A stretch of 9,129 nucleotides of DNA from an uncultured Bacilli bacterium (GTDB lineage Bacteria; Bacillota_I; Bacilli_A; RF39; UBA660), in contig CAKOYC010000036.1 of assembly GCA_934130265.1 (NCBI GenBank), forward strand, positions 1 through 9,129, written 5' to 3'. Within the stretch, counting starts at the first letter, position 1, and each line of letters opens with the position of its first letter. Positions 1 to 6,706 of the stretch are shown piece after piece. The notes beneath the pieces were generated by a model. That model searched no databases. It was not told the DNA's origin and saw nothing but the letters and a program-made list of their open reading frames with translations. The translations under genes and the position numbers were made by a program.

Positions 1-363
1 ATATTCACCTAAATAAATATCACCTTGATCATATAATTTTTGAAAGATATTTTGAACTATCTTTTCATGTTCTTTATCAGTAGTTCTAACAAATTTATCA
101 TAGCTAGTATTCATTAAATCCCAGATTCTTTTTATTTCACTAGCTACTTCATCAGTAAATTCTTGAGGGGTTTTGCCTTCTTTCTTTGCTTTTTCTTCTA
201 CTTTTTGGCCATGTTCATCTGTACCAGTTTGAAAATAAACATCATATCCTTTAAGTCTTTTGTATCTTGCAATTGCATCTGCTAAGACTATCTCATAAGT
301 ATTTCCTATATGTGGTTTACCTGAAGTATACGTAATTGCTGTACTAATGTAATATTTTTCCAT
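1..363 (-). CDS. metG: Methionyl-tRNA synthetase, N-terminal part (cut by window edge)
   Basis: This gene encodes the cytoplasmic enzyme that charges tRNA-Met with methionine, for both initiation and elongation. Only the first 121 codons are inside the window, and the frame is open to base 1. The translation begins MEKYYISTAITYTSGKPHIG. It carries the class I signature HIGN at residues 18-21, then ADAIARYKRLKGYDV, the MetRS block TGTDEHGQK at 46-54, and FVRTTDKEH further on, ending at GDIYLGEY. These match the catalytic Rossmann domain of bacterial MetRS. The ATG at 363-361 is preceded by a strong ribosome binding site (TAAGGAGG, 371-378) with a 7-base spacer, so the start is secure. A T-box leader lies directly upstream, which fits control by uncharged tRNA-Met. 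Zinc-knuckle, anticodon-binding and any C-terminal tRNA-binding domains lie outside the window and cannot be judged. Confidence 0.96.
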   Translation of the reverse strand, partial: MEKYYISTAITYTSGKPHIGNTYEIVLADAIARYKRLKGYDVYFQTGTDEHGQKVEEKAKKEGKTPQEFTDEVASEIKRIWDLMNTSYDKFVRTTDKEHEKIVQNIFQKLYDQGDIYLGEY

Positions 364-380
364 AATTTTTCCTCCTTAGA

Positions 381-444
381 AAATAAAAAAGTTACTGTCC
401 AAAGGACGAAATGTTTCCGCGGTACCACCTTTGTTCACAATAAC
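381..444 (-). terminator. Intrinsic terminator of the metG leader
   Basis: The run TTTTTTATTT (390-381) follows directly after GGACAGTAAC. The only good partner for that 3' arm is upstream of the T-box bulge: GTTATTGT (444-437) pairs with ACAGTAAC (398-391), including one G-U pair. Inside it CAAAGG pairs with CCTTTG, the same helix used by the antiterminator. A shorter alternative, GTCC-TTT-GGAC, is only 4 bp and is six bases from the U-run. The U-run ends just before the metG ribosome binding site. Confidence 0.7.
400..433 (-). promoter_or_regulatory. T-box antiterminator hairpin
   Basis: The canonical antiterminator can be drawn in full. CAAAGG (433-428) pairs with CCTTTG (405-400). The 7-base bulge TGGTACC (427-421) is the part that pairs with the tRNA acceptor end. 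GCG (420-418) then pairs with CGT (408-406) around the loop GAAACATTT. The bulge matches the family's conserved UGGNACC, whose UGGN reads the tRNA NCCA end. Confidence 0.9.
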
Positions 445-611
445 TTGCACATCTTATTTGAAATAACGTTTCAATAACGATTATACCTACATATCGATAT
501 AATGACTCAAGAGCCATAGCAACATAGTCTTTTTTGCTTCTTTTCCACCAACCGAAGTCTCTATTACCAAAAGATTCTATTTGCCTCTCCATCAATGTTT
601 TTAACAGATTT

Positions 612-640
612 ACTTTATCATAAATTTATTCACTCTTCAA
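612..640 (-). promoter_or_regulatory. Possible sigma-A promoter for the metG leader
   Basis: TTGAAG (640-635) and TAAAGT (617-612) are separated by 17 bases, each matching four of six consensus positions. Transcription would begin near 605, just ahead of Stem I of the T-box, which is the right place. The -35 box overlaps the last codons of spoVT. No terminator is visible between spoVT and the leader, so readthrough from spoVT is also possible. Confidence 0.35.
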
Positions 641-1175
641 GATATTTTTCTAAAAATTGTGAAATTATTTGAGCCATATGTTCTTGTTCTTCACTAAACA
701 TTTTTCCTGTGTGTACATCTATTATTAGTATTAAACCAATAACTTCACCCTCTGACAGAATAGGATTTACTAAATAATCAAACACTTTATTAAACTTATT
801 ATCTGATTCTATTATTTCTTTATATTCAACACTATACTTACTAGTTTTTTCATTATTGAGCAATATATTTTCTAATTGACTTGAAATATGTTTACTAATA
901 AATTCTTTTTTTAATGGACCACTTCCAGCAATAATATTATCACGATCTGCTACAAGAATACTATTCTTAATAGTATTAGTTATAGTATCAATTAAATTCT
1001 GTGATATTTCTTTTAAATCTGATGATGAAGTAAATTTTTTTAGAACTATTTCTTCGCCATTAGTATATATTTCTAAGGATTCACCTTCTCTAATGCGTAA
1101 TGTTTTTCTTATTTCTTTTGGTAATACAATTCTTCCTAAATCATCTATTCTTCTTACTACGCCTGTTGATTTCAT
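630..1175 (-). CDS. spoVT: SpoVT-like AbrB-family transcriptional regulator with GAF domain
   Basis: This is a DNA-binding regulator of the AbrB/MazE swapped-hairpin family. In Bacillus subtilis, SpoVT is a forespore regulator made under sigma-G that tunes late sporulation and germination genes. The first 50 or so residues (MKSTGVVRRIDDLGRIVLPK, then EIRKTLRIREGESLEIY) are nearly identical in pattern to the SpoVT/AbrB DNA-binding domain. Residues 55-181 fit the C-terminal GAF-like sensor domain, which separates SpoVT from the shorter AbrB (about 95 residues). The 181-residue length matches the roughly 178 residues of B. subtilis SpoVT. The ribosome binding site GAAGGGAG is about 6 bases before the ATG, and the stop is TGA. 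The gene lies downstream of mfd, as in B. subtilis, but with one extra gene between. Whether this organism sporulates cannot be read from this window. Confidence 0.92.
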   Translation of the reverse strand: MKSTGVVRRIDDLGRIVLPKEIRKTLRIREGESLEIYTNGEEIVLKKFTSSSDLKEISQNLIDTITNTIKNSILVADRDNIIAGSGPLKKEFISKHISSQLENILLNNEKTSKYSVEYKEIIESDNKFNKVFDYLVNPILSEGEVIGLILIIDVHTGKMFSEEQEHMAQIISQFLEKYLEE

Positions 1176-1221
1176 AAAATGCTCCCTTCTTTTCTAGTAG
1201 TATTCTCTCAAGTTTTGCCCA

Positions 1222-1260
1222 TTTTATACTATTAAAAGTTATATATTATTATTATATACA
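1222..1260 (-). promoter_or_regulatory. Candidate spoVT promoter region
   Basis: The 133-base gap before spoVT contains TGTATATAAT (1260-1251), a -10-like element with no convincing -35 at normal distance, and a second TATAAA (1227-1222). TGTATA (1260-1255), 18 bases before TTTAATA (1236-1230), loosely resembles a sigma-G promoter, which would suit a spoVT gene. In sequence this AT-rich the match is weak evidence. Confidence 0.3.
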
Positions 1261-1294
1261 GTAGAAGATAGTTTTTTATGTGGTAATTATTTCC

Positions 1295-1324
1295 AAATGA
1301 AAACATCTCTAATCAAAGAGATGT
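1295..1324 (-). terminator. Hairpin terminator over the stop codon of the 210-residue gene
   Basis: ACATCTCT (1324-1317) and AGAGATGT (1310-1303) form a perfect 8-bp stem with the 6-base loop TTGATT. TTTCATTT (1302-1295) follows it in the minus-strand direction. The 5' arm encodes the last residues of the upstream protein, and the stop codon TAG begins in the loop. The broken U-run suggests moderate strength. Confidence 0.6.
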
Positions 1325-1941
1325 GAGTTTTCCTTAGCAAAGATAAAGTGGTCAGTTTGTTCATTAACTCCATTTATTAATGTTGTATTTTTTACAATGA
1401 CTTTCATATCTATAGTTTCCATTAAATTTCTTGGATAAGTTGTTTTAAAATACTTTGTAGCATCCTTTTGAAGTTTATCTCCTATCTCATTAGTTTGGAA
1501 GAAGTTTGGTATATTATCTATTAGTTTCTGCATGTCACTTTCTATTTCAACTTTAATTTCCTTTTTTAGATTTCTATCCAATGAAGCTAAGTCTTTCTTT
1601 AATATTTTAAAGGTTCCATCTTTAGTATCTTTTGCTTTTTGTCTTATGTCTTTAATCAAATAATCTTCTCGATATTTTTTTAATGATTTTATTTTTTTTT
1701 GCATGGAATTTCTATATATCTCCAATGATTTATCTAATTGTTCAGTATTAATTATTACTTGATAATGTTTTCCTAATGATAACATTCTTTGTTTAATAGT
1801 ATCCATCGTTTCTAATGGTGGTTTCTTAAACAGTGGTAATAAATCATCTTCCACTAGGGAATAACTGTTATTTTTAATTAATTCTTCTATTGAGTTTAAA
1901 TAGATTGATAAATGCTGCTCTAATAATTCTTCTTGTTTCAT
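1309..1941 (-). CDS. Hypothetical 210-residue lysine-rich, probably helical cytoplasmic protein
   Basis: I do not recognise this protein. It starts MKQEELLEQHLSIYLNSIEE and ends FAKENSHLFD. It has no signal peptide or membrane segment, and no cysteine or tryptophan. Residues 65-145 are rich in Lys, Glu, Asp, Leu and Ile, with spacing that suggests long helices or a coiled coil (for example KSLEIYRNSMQKKIKSLKKY). The last 35 or so residues look more beta-like (MKVIVKNTTLI, DHFIFAKE). No nucleotide-binding, helix-turn-helix or metal-binding motif is visible. The start is supported by AAGGTAAGG 9 bases upstream. It sits between mfd and spoVT, has its own likely promoter and ends in a hairpin terminator, so it may be transcribed alone as well as by readthrough from mfd. 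Base composition resembles its neighbours. A full-length open frame with proper signals makes it a real gene, but no function is proposed. Confidence 0.85.
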   Translation of the reverse strand: MKQEELLEQHLSIYLNSIEELIKNNSYSLVEDDLLPLFKKPPLETMDTIKQRMLSLGKHYQVIINTEQLDKSLEIYRNSMQKKIKSLKKYREDYLIKDIRQKAKDTKDGTFKILKKDLASLDRNLKKEIKVEIESDMQKLIDNIPNFFQTNEIGDKLQKDATKYFKTTYPRNLMETIDMKVIVKNTTLINGVNEQTDHFIFAKENSHLFD

Positions 1942-1965
1942 ATTTATATACCTTACCTTTTTTAT

Positions 1966-1989
1966 TTAAGAATAACAATAGTTTCTTAA
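1966..1989 (-). repeat. Inverted repeat overlapping the promoter
   Basis: TTAAGAA (1989-1983) and TTCTTAA (1972-1966) are perfect 7-bp inverted arms 10 bases apart. One arm is in the promoter spacer and the other overlaps the -10 box. No U-run follows on either strand, so it is not a terminator for mfd. An operator is possible but unproven. Confidence 0.4.
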
Positions 1990-1997
1990 TAAGTCAA
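1969..1997 (-). promoter_or_regulatory. Sigma-A-like promoter for the 210-residue gene
   Basis: TTGACT (1997-1992) and TATTCT (1974-1969) are separated by exactly 17 bases, matching five and four of six consensus positions. The pair lies just after the mfd stop and about 30 bases before the start of the next gene. It is the best-formed promoter in the window. Confidence 0.6.
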
Positions 1998-2002
1998 GTT
2001 GA

Positions 2003-5000
2003 TTAGGCTAATTGATTTAACTGTGATAATAACTCTGTAAGATAATATATTGGATGTTTATCTAATTTAATGGTATCTAATATTATAGTTACTTCAGTAC
2101 TTGTAGACTTAAATCTAAACATTGGACTTATCTTAAAAGCAGTTCTAAATAAGTTTTCTCCATCTTTTATCTGACTAGCAGAAATAGTAACTTCAATTGT
2201 ATTTTTAGTTTGATGAACTCTCTTAATATTTAATTTTTTAACTAACTTTTCAAACCATTCTTCATACATATATATAATCATGTCTTCATTAAGTTTTCCA
2301 AATCTATCTTCTAGTTCTTGTCTAGTTTTTTCTAAAGATTCTTTACTATCTATTTGATTAATTATTCTATGTATTTCTATCTTTAAATCTTGTTCTTTTA
2401 CATAGGAATCAGAAATATGGGTTGATACAGAAATTAGTGGTTGTGTATTTTCATCTTCTGTTATTTCTTCACCTTTTAATTTTTTGGTTTCTTCTTCTAG
2501 CATTTTTAAATATAAATCTATTCCTACACTATCAATGAAACCTGCTTGTTCACTACCTAAAATATCTCCAGCACCTCTTATTGATAAATCCCTAGTTGCA
2601 ATTGCAAAGCCACTTCCTAATGAGGTGAAATCTTTTATTACTTTTAATCTTTTTGTAGCTGTTTCTGTTAATATTTTACCTTCTTCATACATTAAATAAC
2701 AATATGCTATTTTATTACTACGACCAACTCTACCTCTTATTTGATAAAGTTGACTAAGTCCAAAATGGTCTGCATCTAAAATAATTAATGTATTTACATT
2801 TGGAATATCTATACCTGTTTCTATTATAGTAGTACAGACTAAAACATCGGCTTCATGATTTATAAATTGCATCATTTTATCTTCTATTTCGTTTTTATCC
2901 ATTTGACCATGAGCTGATATTACTCTAGCATTTTCTACCAAGTTACTTATTTCAGTCACTTTATCATCAATATCGCTGACATGATTATATAATACAAAAA
3001 CTTGTCCATCACGAGCTAATTCTTTGTTAATGGCTTCTTTAATTAATGTTTTATTAACAGGTAATACATAAGTTTGAACTGGATATCTATTAACAGGTGG
3101 AGTTTCTATTAATGACATACTTCTTAAACCTGTAATAGACATTTGTAAGGTTCTTGGTATTGGAGTGGCAGTTAGTGTTAATACATCTATATTACTCTTA
3201 TACATTTTTATTTTTTCTTTTTGTCTAACTCCAAAACGTTGTTCCTCATCTATTACAAGTAATCCTAAATCTTTTGGTTTAATATCATTACTTAATAATC
3301 TATGAGTACCAATGACTAAGTCTATTGTTCCGTCTTTTAAACCAGTTATTATTCTATCAGTCTCTTTCTTAGACGTAAATCTATTAAGTAGTCCTATTTC
3401 TATAGGAAAAGACTCAAATCTTTGCATAGCTGTTTCATAGTGTTGATTAGACAAAATAGTAGTTGGACATAGAAACAAGACTTGTTTTTGGTCAAGTATT
3501 GCTTTAAATATGGCTCTAAAAGCTACTTCTGTTTTACCAAAACCCACATCACCTACTAATAATCTATCCATTGGATGAGGTTGTTCCATATCTTCTTTTA
3601 TTTGAGAAGTTACTAATAATTGGTCTTTTGTTGGTTGATAAGCAAAGTTAGATTCAAATTCTTTTTGCATACTATCATCCTTAGAAAAAGCAAATCCTTT
3701 TCTATTTTCTCTTTCTGATTGAAGCCTTAATAAGTCAAGAGCCATATCATGTACTTTAGACTTAACTCTACTTCTAACTTTTTGCCATTGATTTCCACCT
3801 AACTTATATATTTTAGGGGCAACTCCTTCTTTTGAAGAATACTTTAATAAGAGGTCTATTTTCTCAACAGGAATATAAAGTTTATCATTATCTTGATATA
3901 ATACTTCAACATAATCTTTTAATTGTTCCCCTTGTTTTAAAGTCTTTAAACCATTATATATACCTATTCCACAACTCTGATGAACAACATAATCACCTAT
4001 TTCAAGTTTATTTATATCAGTGATTTTACTACCATATTTAAAGTTAGTTTTATACTTTTTATTAATAGTTCTCTTTTGAAACAATTCATTTGCAGTTAAG
4101 AATATATAATCTTTATAAATAAATCCCTCTTCCATTTCTAGTGATATATAATTTATTTTTCCTAATTCTATATTGGTTAAATTAGTATCAATAGAAGGAA
4201 GATTCAATTTATTCATTAAGCTTTTCTTTTGATAATCTTTTAAAGAAATTATTATAGTTTTAGAATACATTAAAGATTCTGATAAGTACTTCTCAATAGA
4301 TTCTGTATCCTCATAAAACTGAGGTGGATTTTTAGTATCAAACGAAATAATCTCTTTTTTAGCTTCTATAGCACTATCAATAGAAAAATAAAGAATAGCT
4401 TCTTCCCGATATTTTTCTTCATAAGGAAAGAAGAATCTCGTAGTTTTTATATTTTTTTCTTCTGTATAATCCTTTACATCATTTATTATATTTTCATAAA
4501 CTATTTTTATTGAGTTTGGATCTTTATATATAGTTACTGTATTTGTTAAGTAGTCTTGTATTGAATCAACTTTTATATAGTTATCTAGTGGCTTTGGTGG
4601 TTTCTCTTCATCTAATGGTATATCAACTAAAAATTCAGTACAAGGATAGATAGTTATTTTATCTAGATGCTCCAACGACCTTTGCGTATTTTCATCAAAA
4701 GTTCTAATGGATTCAATAGTATCTCCAAAAAATTCTAATCTGATAGGATGATTTTCTCCTAGAGGAAATAAATCTATTATAAATCCACGAACTCCTAACT
4801 CTCCTGTCTTTGTTACAATTGTTTCTCTTTTATAACCTAATAATTGTAATTTTTCTATTAGGGCTTTATGTGAAATTTCCATGTCTGTTGATATAGTTAG
4901 TATATTATCTTTATATATTTTCTTATTTGGTAAAAAATGTAAGTATCCCATTAAATGTGTAATTACAATTAGTGGCTTATCATTTTGTATAGCTTTTAAA

Positions 5001-5275
5001 GTTTCCAGTCTAGTGATAAGTAAATCTGGTGATATGGCGATAGCTTCGCTTGTTAAAAAATCATCCATTGGAAATAAATAAACATCGTTTGTATAAAGAC
5101 TTATTTTTTGAAATAGTTTATTTGCTTCAATTAAAGTAGAAGTTATTAATAAAATATTTTTATACTTTTTATTCAATATTTGCCATACATACATCGCAAA
5201 AAGTTCCTCAGACATATTATCTAAAGAAACTGATTTAGTAGATAGATCTGAAAATAAATTATCAATAAGATTCAT
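2003..5275 (-). CDS. mfd: Transcription-repair coupling factor Mfd
   Basis: Mfd is a DNA translocase that removes RNA polymerase stalled at DNA damage and recruits UvrA for nucleotide excision repair. The domains are in the standard order. A UvrB-like N-terminal region covers about residues 1-210 (GVRGFIIDLFPLGENHPIRL at 161-180) and is followed by a variable linker. The CarD/RID RNA-polymerase-binding domain is at about 420-505 (IGDYVVHQSCGIGIYNG). The superfamily 2 helicase core carries Walker A GDVGFGKTE at 575-583, the DEEQ box at 676-679, TATPIPRTL at 702-710, TTIIETGIDIPN at 815-826 and QIRGRVGR at 845-852. The TRCF C-terminal domain is at about 950-1055. At 1090 residues it is somewhat shorter than the B. 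subtilis protein (about 1177), with no key motif missing. The pth stop codon TAG lies within its ribosome binding site (TAGGAAG), 6 bases before the ATG, so the two are probably translationally coupled. Confidence 0.98.
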   Translation of the reverse strand: MNLIDNLFSDLSTKSVSLDNMSEELFAMYVWQILNKKYKNILLITSTLIEANKLFQKISLYTNDVYLFPMDDFLTSEAIAISPDLLITRLETLKAIQNDKPLIVITHLMGYLHFLPNKKIYKDNILTISTDMEISHKALIEKLQLLGYKRETIVTKTGELGVRGFIIDLFPLGENHPIRLEFFGDTIESIRTFDENTQRSLEHLDKITIYPCTEFLVDIPLDEEKPPKPLDNYIKVDSIQDYLTNTVTIYKDPNSIKIVYENIINDVKDYTEEKNIKTTRFFFPYEEKYREEAILYFSIDSAIEAKKEIISFDTKNPPQFYEDTESIEKYLSESLMYSKTIIISLKDYQKKSLMNKLNLPSIDTNLTNIELGKINYISLEMEEGFIYKDYIFLTANELFQKRTINKKYKTNFKYGSKITDINKLEIGDYVVHQSCGIGIYNGLKTLKQGEQLKDYVEVLYQDNDKLYIPVEKIDLLLKYSSKEGVAPKIYKLGGNQWQKVRSRVKSKVHDMALDLLRLQSERENRKGFAFSKDDSMQKEFESNFAYQPTKDQLLVTSQIKEDMEQPHPMDRLLVGDVGFGKTEVAFRAIFKAILDQKQVLFLCPTTILSNQHYETAMQRFESFPIEIGLLNRFTSKKETDRIITGLKDGTIDLVIGTHRLLSNDIKPKDLGLLVIDEEQRFGVRQKEKIKMYKSNIDVLTLTATPIPRTLQMSITGLRSMSLIETPPVNRYPVQTYVLPVNKTLIKEAINKELARDGQVFVLYNHVSDIDDKVTEISNLVENARVISAHGQMDKNEIEDKMMQFINHEADVLVCTTIIETGIDIPNVNTLIILDADHFGLSQLYQIRGRVGRSNKIAYCYLMYEEGKILTETATKRLKVIKDFTSLGSGFAIATRDLSIRGAGDILGSEQAGFIDSVGIDLYLKMLEEETKKLKGEEITEDENTQPLISVSTHISDSYVKEQDLKIEIHRIINQIDSKESLEKTRQELEDRFGKLNEDMIIYMYEEWFEKLVKKLNIKRVHQTKNTIEVTISASQIKDGENLFRTAFKISPMFRFKSTSTEVTIILDTIKLDKHPIYYLTELLSQLNQLA

Positions 5276-5281
5276 AACTTC

Positions 5282-5848
5282 CTACTTTCTATGATTATAC
5301 TTGTTCATTATTAAATCAAAGTTTTTATTCGCATAATCATTAATTATATTATTAACTATCGGTTCCAATTCTATTAATTTTTTTTCTTCTTCACTAGTAA
5401 ACTTAGAAAGAACAAAAGAAACTTGATCCATTAAATTTCTTGTTTCTGAATTAATCCCAATTCTTAATCTATTATACTTATTACTTTTTAAACATTCTTC
5501 TATATTCTTTAATCCATTGTGACCACCAGCACTTCCTTGAGAACGTAAGCGATAGGTACCAATTGGTAGAGCTAAATCATCACTTATCACTAAAATATCT
5601 TCTATCTTTATTTTAAAATAATTTACAAAAAGAATAACCGATTCACCAGAAAGATTCATATAAGTCTGAGGTTTCAAAAAAATTACTTTTTCATTGTTTA
5701 TAGTTTTTTCGCAATATAATCCTTTAAATTTACTTTTCCAAATAACATTAGTTCCTGATAAATAAGCATCTAGGAAATGAAATCCTATATTATGTCTAGT
5801 GTTATCATATTCTTTTCCAAAATTTCCTAATCCTACTACTAATTTCAT
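5282..5848 (-). CDS. pth: Peptidyl-tRNA hydrolase
   Basis: This enzyme cleaves the ester bond of peptidyl-tRNAs released early from ribosomes and so recycles tRNA. The 188-residue length is typical. Family motifs are GLGN at 6-9, NTRHN at 16-20 with the catalytic His19 (His20 in E. coli), KPQTYMNLSG at 59-68 with Asn65, SDDLALP at 89-95 with Asp90, and GSAGGHNGLKNI at 105-116 with Asn111. One oddity is GLGNFG where the family nearly always has GxxNPG, with Phe10 replacing Pro. The start has a perfect AGGAGG (5861-5856) 7 bases upstream. The gene lies between rsmI and mfd. Adjacency to mfd is the usual arrangement in Bacilli, but adjacency to rsmI is not the B. subtilis order. Confidence 0.98.
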   Translation of the reverse strand: MKLVVGLGNFGKEYDNTRHNIGFHFLDAYLSGTNVIWKSKFKGLYCEKTINNEKVIFLKPQTYMNLSGESVILFVNYFKIKIEDILVISDDLALPIGTYRLRSQGSAGGHNGLKNIEECLKSNKYNRLRIGINSETRNLMDQVSFVLSKFTSEEEKKLIELEPIVNNIINDYANKNFDLIMNKYNHRK

Positions 5849-5862
5849 AGTTACTCCTCCTA

Positions 5863-5886
5863 AAATTATTTCCCGGGAAATAATTT
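5863..5886. repeat. Perfect 24-bp palindrome between rsmI and pth
   Basis: The half-site AAATTATTTCCC is followed by its exact complement, giving 12 of 12 paired positions with the centre at 5874/5875. The core is CCCGGG, unusual in such AT-rich sequence. It overlaps two bases of the rsmI stop codon and ends one base before the pth ribosome binding site. As RNA it could fold into a 10-bp stem with a CCGG loop. No U-run follows in the sense direction, so it is not a classical terminator. A dimeric regulator site or an mRNA processing or stability hairpin are possible roles. Confidence 0.8.
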
Positions 5887-6700
5887 ACTTATTTTGATGA
5901 TATTCTTTATATATGATTGACTTTGGTATTCCTCGTTCTTTTGCCACTTTTTTCATAGCCTCATTTAAACTTAAATTATCTTGCATATATAAGTCGACAT
6001 GCTGATTTATAGATAAATCTTGATAGTCTTGTTGAGCTCCTTCTACTACTAAAACAATCTCTCCTTTTAGTTCTTTATAATTACATAATATTTCTTTTAT
6101 ATTACCTCTTATTGTTTCTTCATACTTTTTACTTAATTCTCTAACAATAGCAATTCTTCTATTTCCTAATATTTCCAACATGTTTTTTAGTGTTTCTTCA
6201 AGTCTCTTAGGAGACTCATAAAAAATAATTGTAAAAGGATAATTCTTTAAGGTATCCAATTCCTTTTTTTGTTTAGTATCTTTTGAATTTAAAAATCCGT
6301 AAAAAAGAAAAGGTTGAGGTGCTAAGGCAGACAGTGTTAAAGCAGGCACAAATGCAGTAGGCCCAGGTAAACTTATAACATTATAACCATTTTTTGTCAC
6401 ATATTCAACTACTTTATAACCAGGATCACTAATAATTGGTGTTCCTTGATCTGTTACTAAGCCTAGATTAGTACCATTTTTTAAAAATTCTAAAACTCTA
6501 TCACACATTTTATCTTCATTATGATCATGACAACTTATTAGTCTTTTTTTTATATTGTAGTGCGCTAATAGTTTTCCAGTTTCTCTTGTGTCTTCACATA
6601 GAATTATATCAACTGTTTCTAAAGTTTTTAAAGCTCTTATTGTTATATCATCATAATTTCCAATTGGTGTTGGAATTAAATAAAAATTACTATTTTTCAT
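5885..6700 (-). CDS. rsmI: 16S rRNA (cytidine-1402-2'-O)-methyltransferase RsmI
   Basis: RsmI methylates the 2'-hydroxyl of C1402 in the decoding centre of 16S rRNA using S-adenosylmethionine. The protein has the tetrapyrrole-methylase (MraW-unrelated) fold of this family. Motifs seen are LIPTPIGNYDDITIRALKTL from residue 8, CEDTRET at 35-41, GLVTDQGTPIISDPG at 80-94, SLPGPTAFVPALTLSAL at 110-126, and FYESPKRLEETL at 160-171. The 271 residues are close to the family's usual 280-290. Most relatives have SDAGTPG where this one has TDQGTPI. This is a mild departure in the loop before the conserved SDPG and need not affect activity. The ATG is 6 bases after the trmN6 stop, with only a weak purine-rich site (AGAGAG), so translation is likely coupled. 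B. subtilis calls this gene yabC; the GIY-YIG gene yazA that precedes it there is absent here. Confidence 0.97.
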   Translation of the reverse strand: MKNSNFYLIPTPIGNYDDITIRALKTLETVDIILCEDTRETGKLLAHYNIKKRLISCHDHNEDKMCDRVLEFLKNGTNLGLVTDQGTPIISDPGYKVVEYVTKNGYNVISLPGPTAFVPALTLSALAPQPFLFYGFLNSKDTKQKKELDTLKNYPFTIIFYESPKRLEETLKNMLEILGNRRIAIVRELSKKYEETIRGNIKEILCNYKELKGEIVLVVEGAQQDYQDLSINQHVDLYMQDNLSLNEAMKKVAKERGIPKSIIYKEYHQNK

Positions 6701-6706
6701 ATTTCT

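Larger units (their letters stand above)
381..611 (-). ncRNA. T-box leader (tRNA-responsive riboswitch) of metG
   Basis: This is the untranslated leader of metG. T-box RNAs bind a tRNA by its anticodon in Stem I and sense its free 3' end with a bulge in the antiterminator. The hallmark sequence AAAGGTGGTACCGCGGAAA is present (sense strand, about 432-414). Stem I can be drawn between 594-591 and 506-503, with GGAGA opposite TTGA suggesting the usual kink-turn. A distal hairpin follows, CTTC (557-554) with GAAG (540-537), around the loop GGTTGGTGGAAAA. A further hairpin, TTGAAA/TTTCAA (454-477), is in the place of Stem III. Two ATG triplets (525-523 and 517-515) could be the Met specifier. The second is preferred because it directly precedes the base of Stem I, but this is inference. 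A 67-codon open frame across the element is accidental. The upstream end is approximate. Confidence 0.93.

Noticed and set aside
392..595. A 67-codon open frame beginning MMERQIESFGNRD on the minus strand
   Set aside because: It coincides with the T-box leader, including Stem I and the antiterminator, and its sequence is explained by conserved RNA structure, not by protein coding.
1692..1700. A run of nine A in the 210-residue gene as a programmed frameshift
   Set aside because: The zero frame continues cleanly on both sides and no alternative frame gives a sensible product.
1966..1989. Inverted repeat after mfd as a terminator
   Set aside because: Neither strand has a T-run after the second arm; it overlaps a promoter instead.
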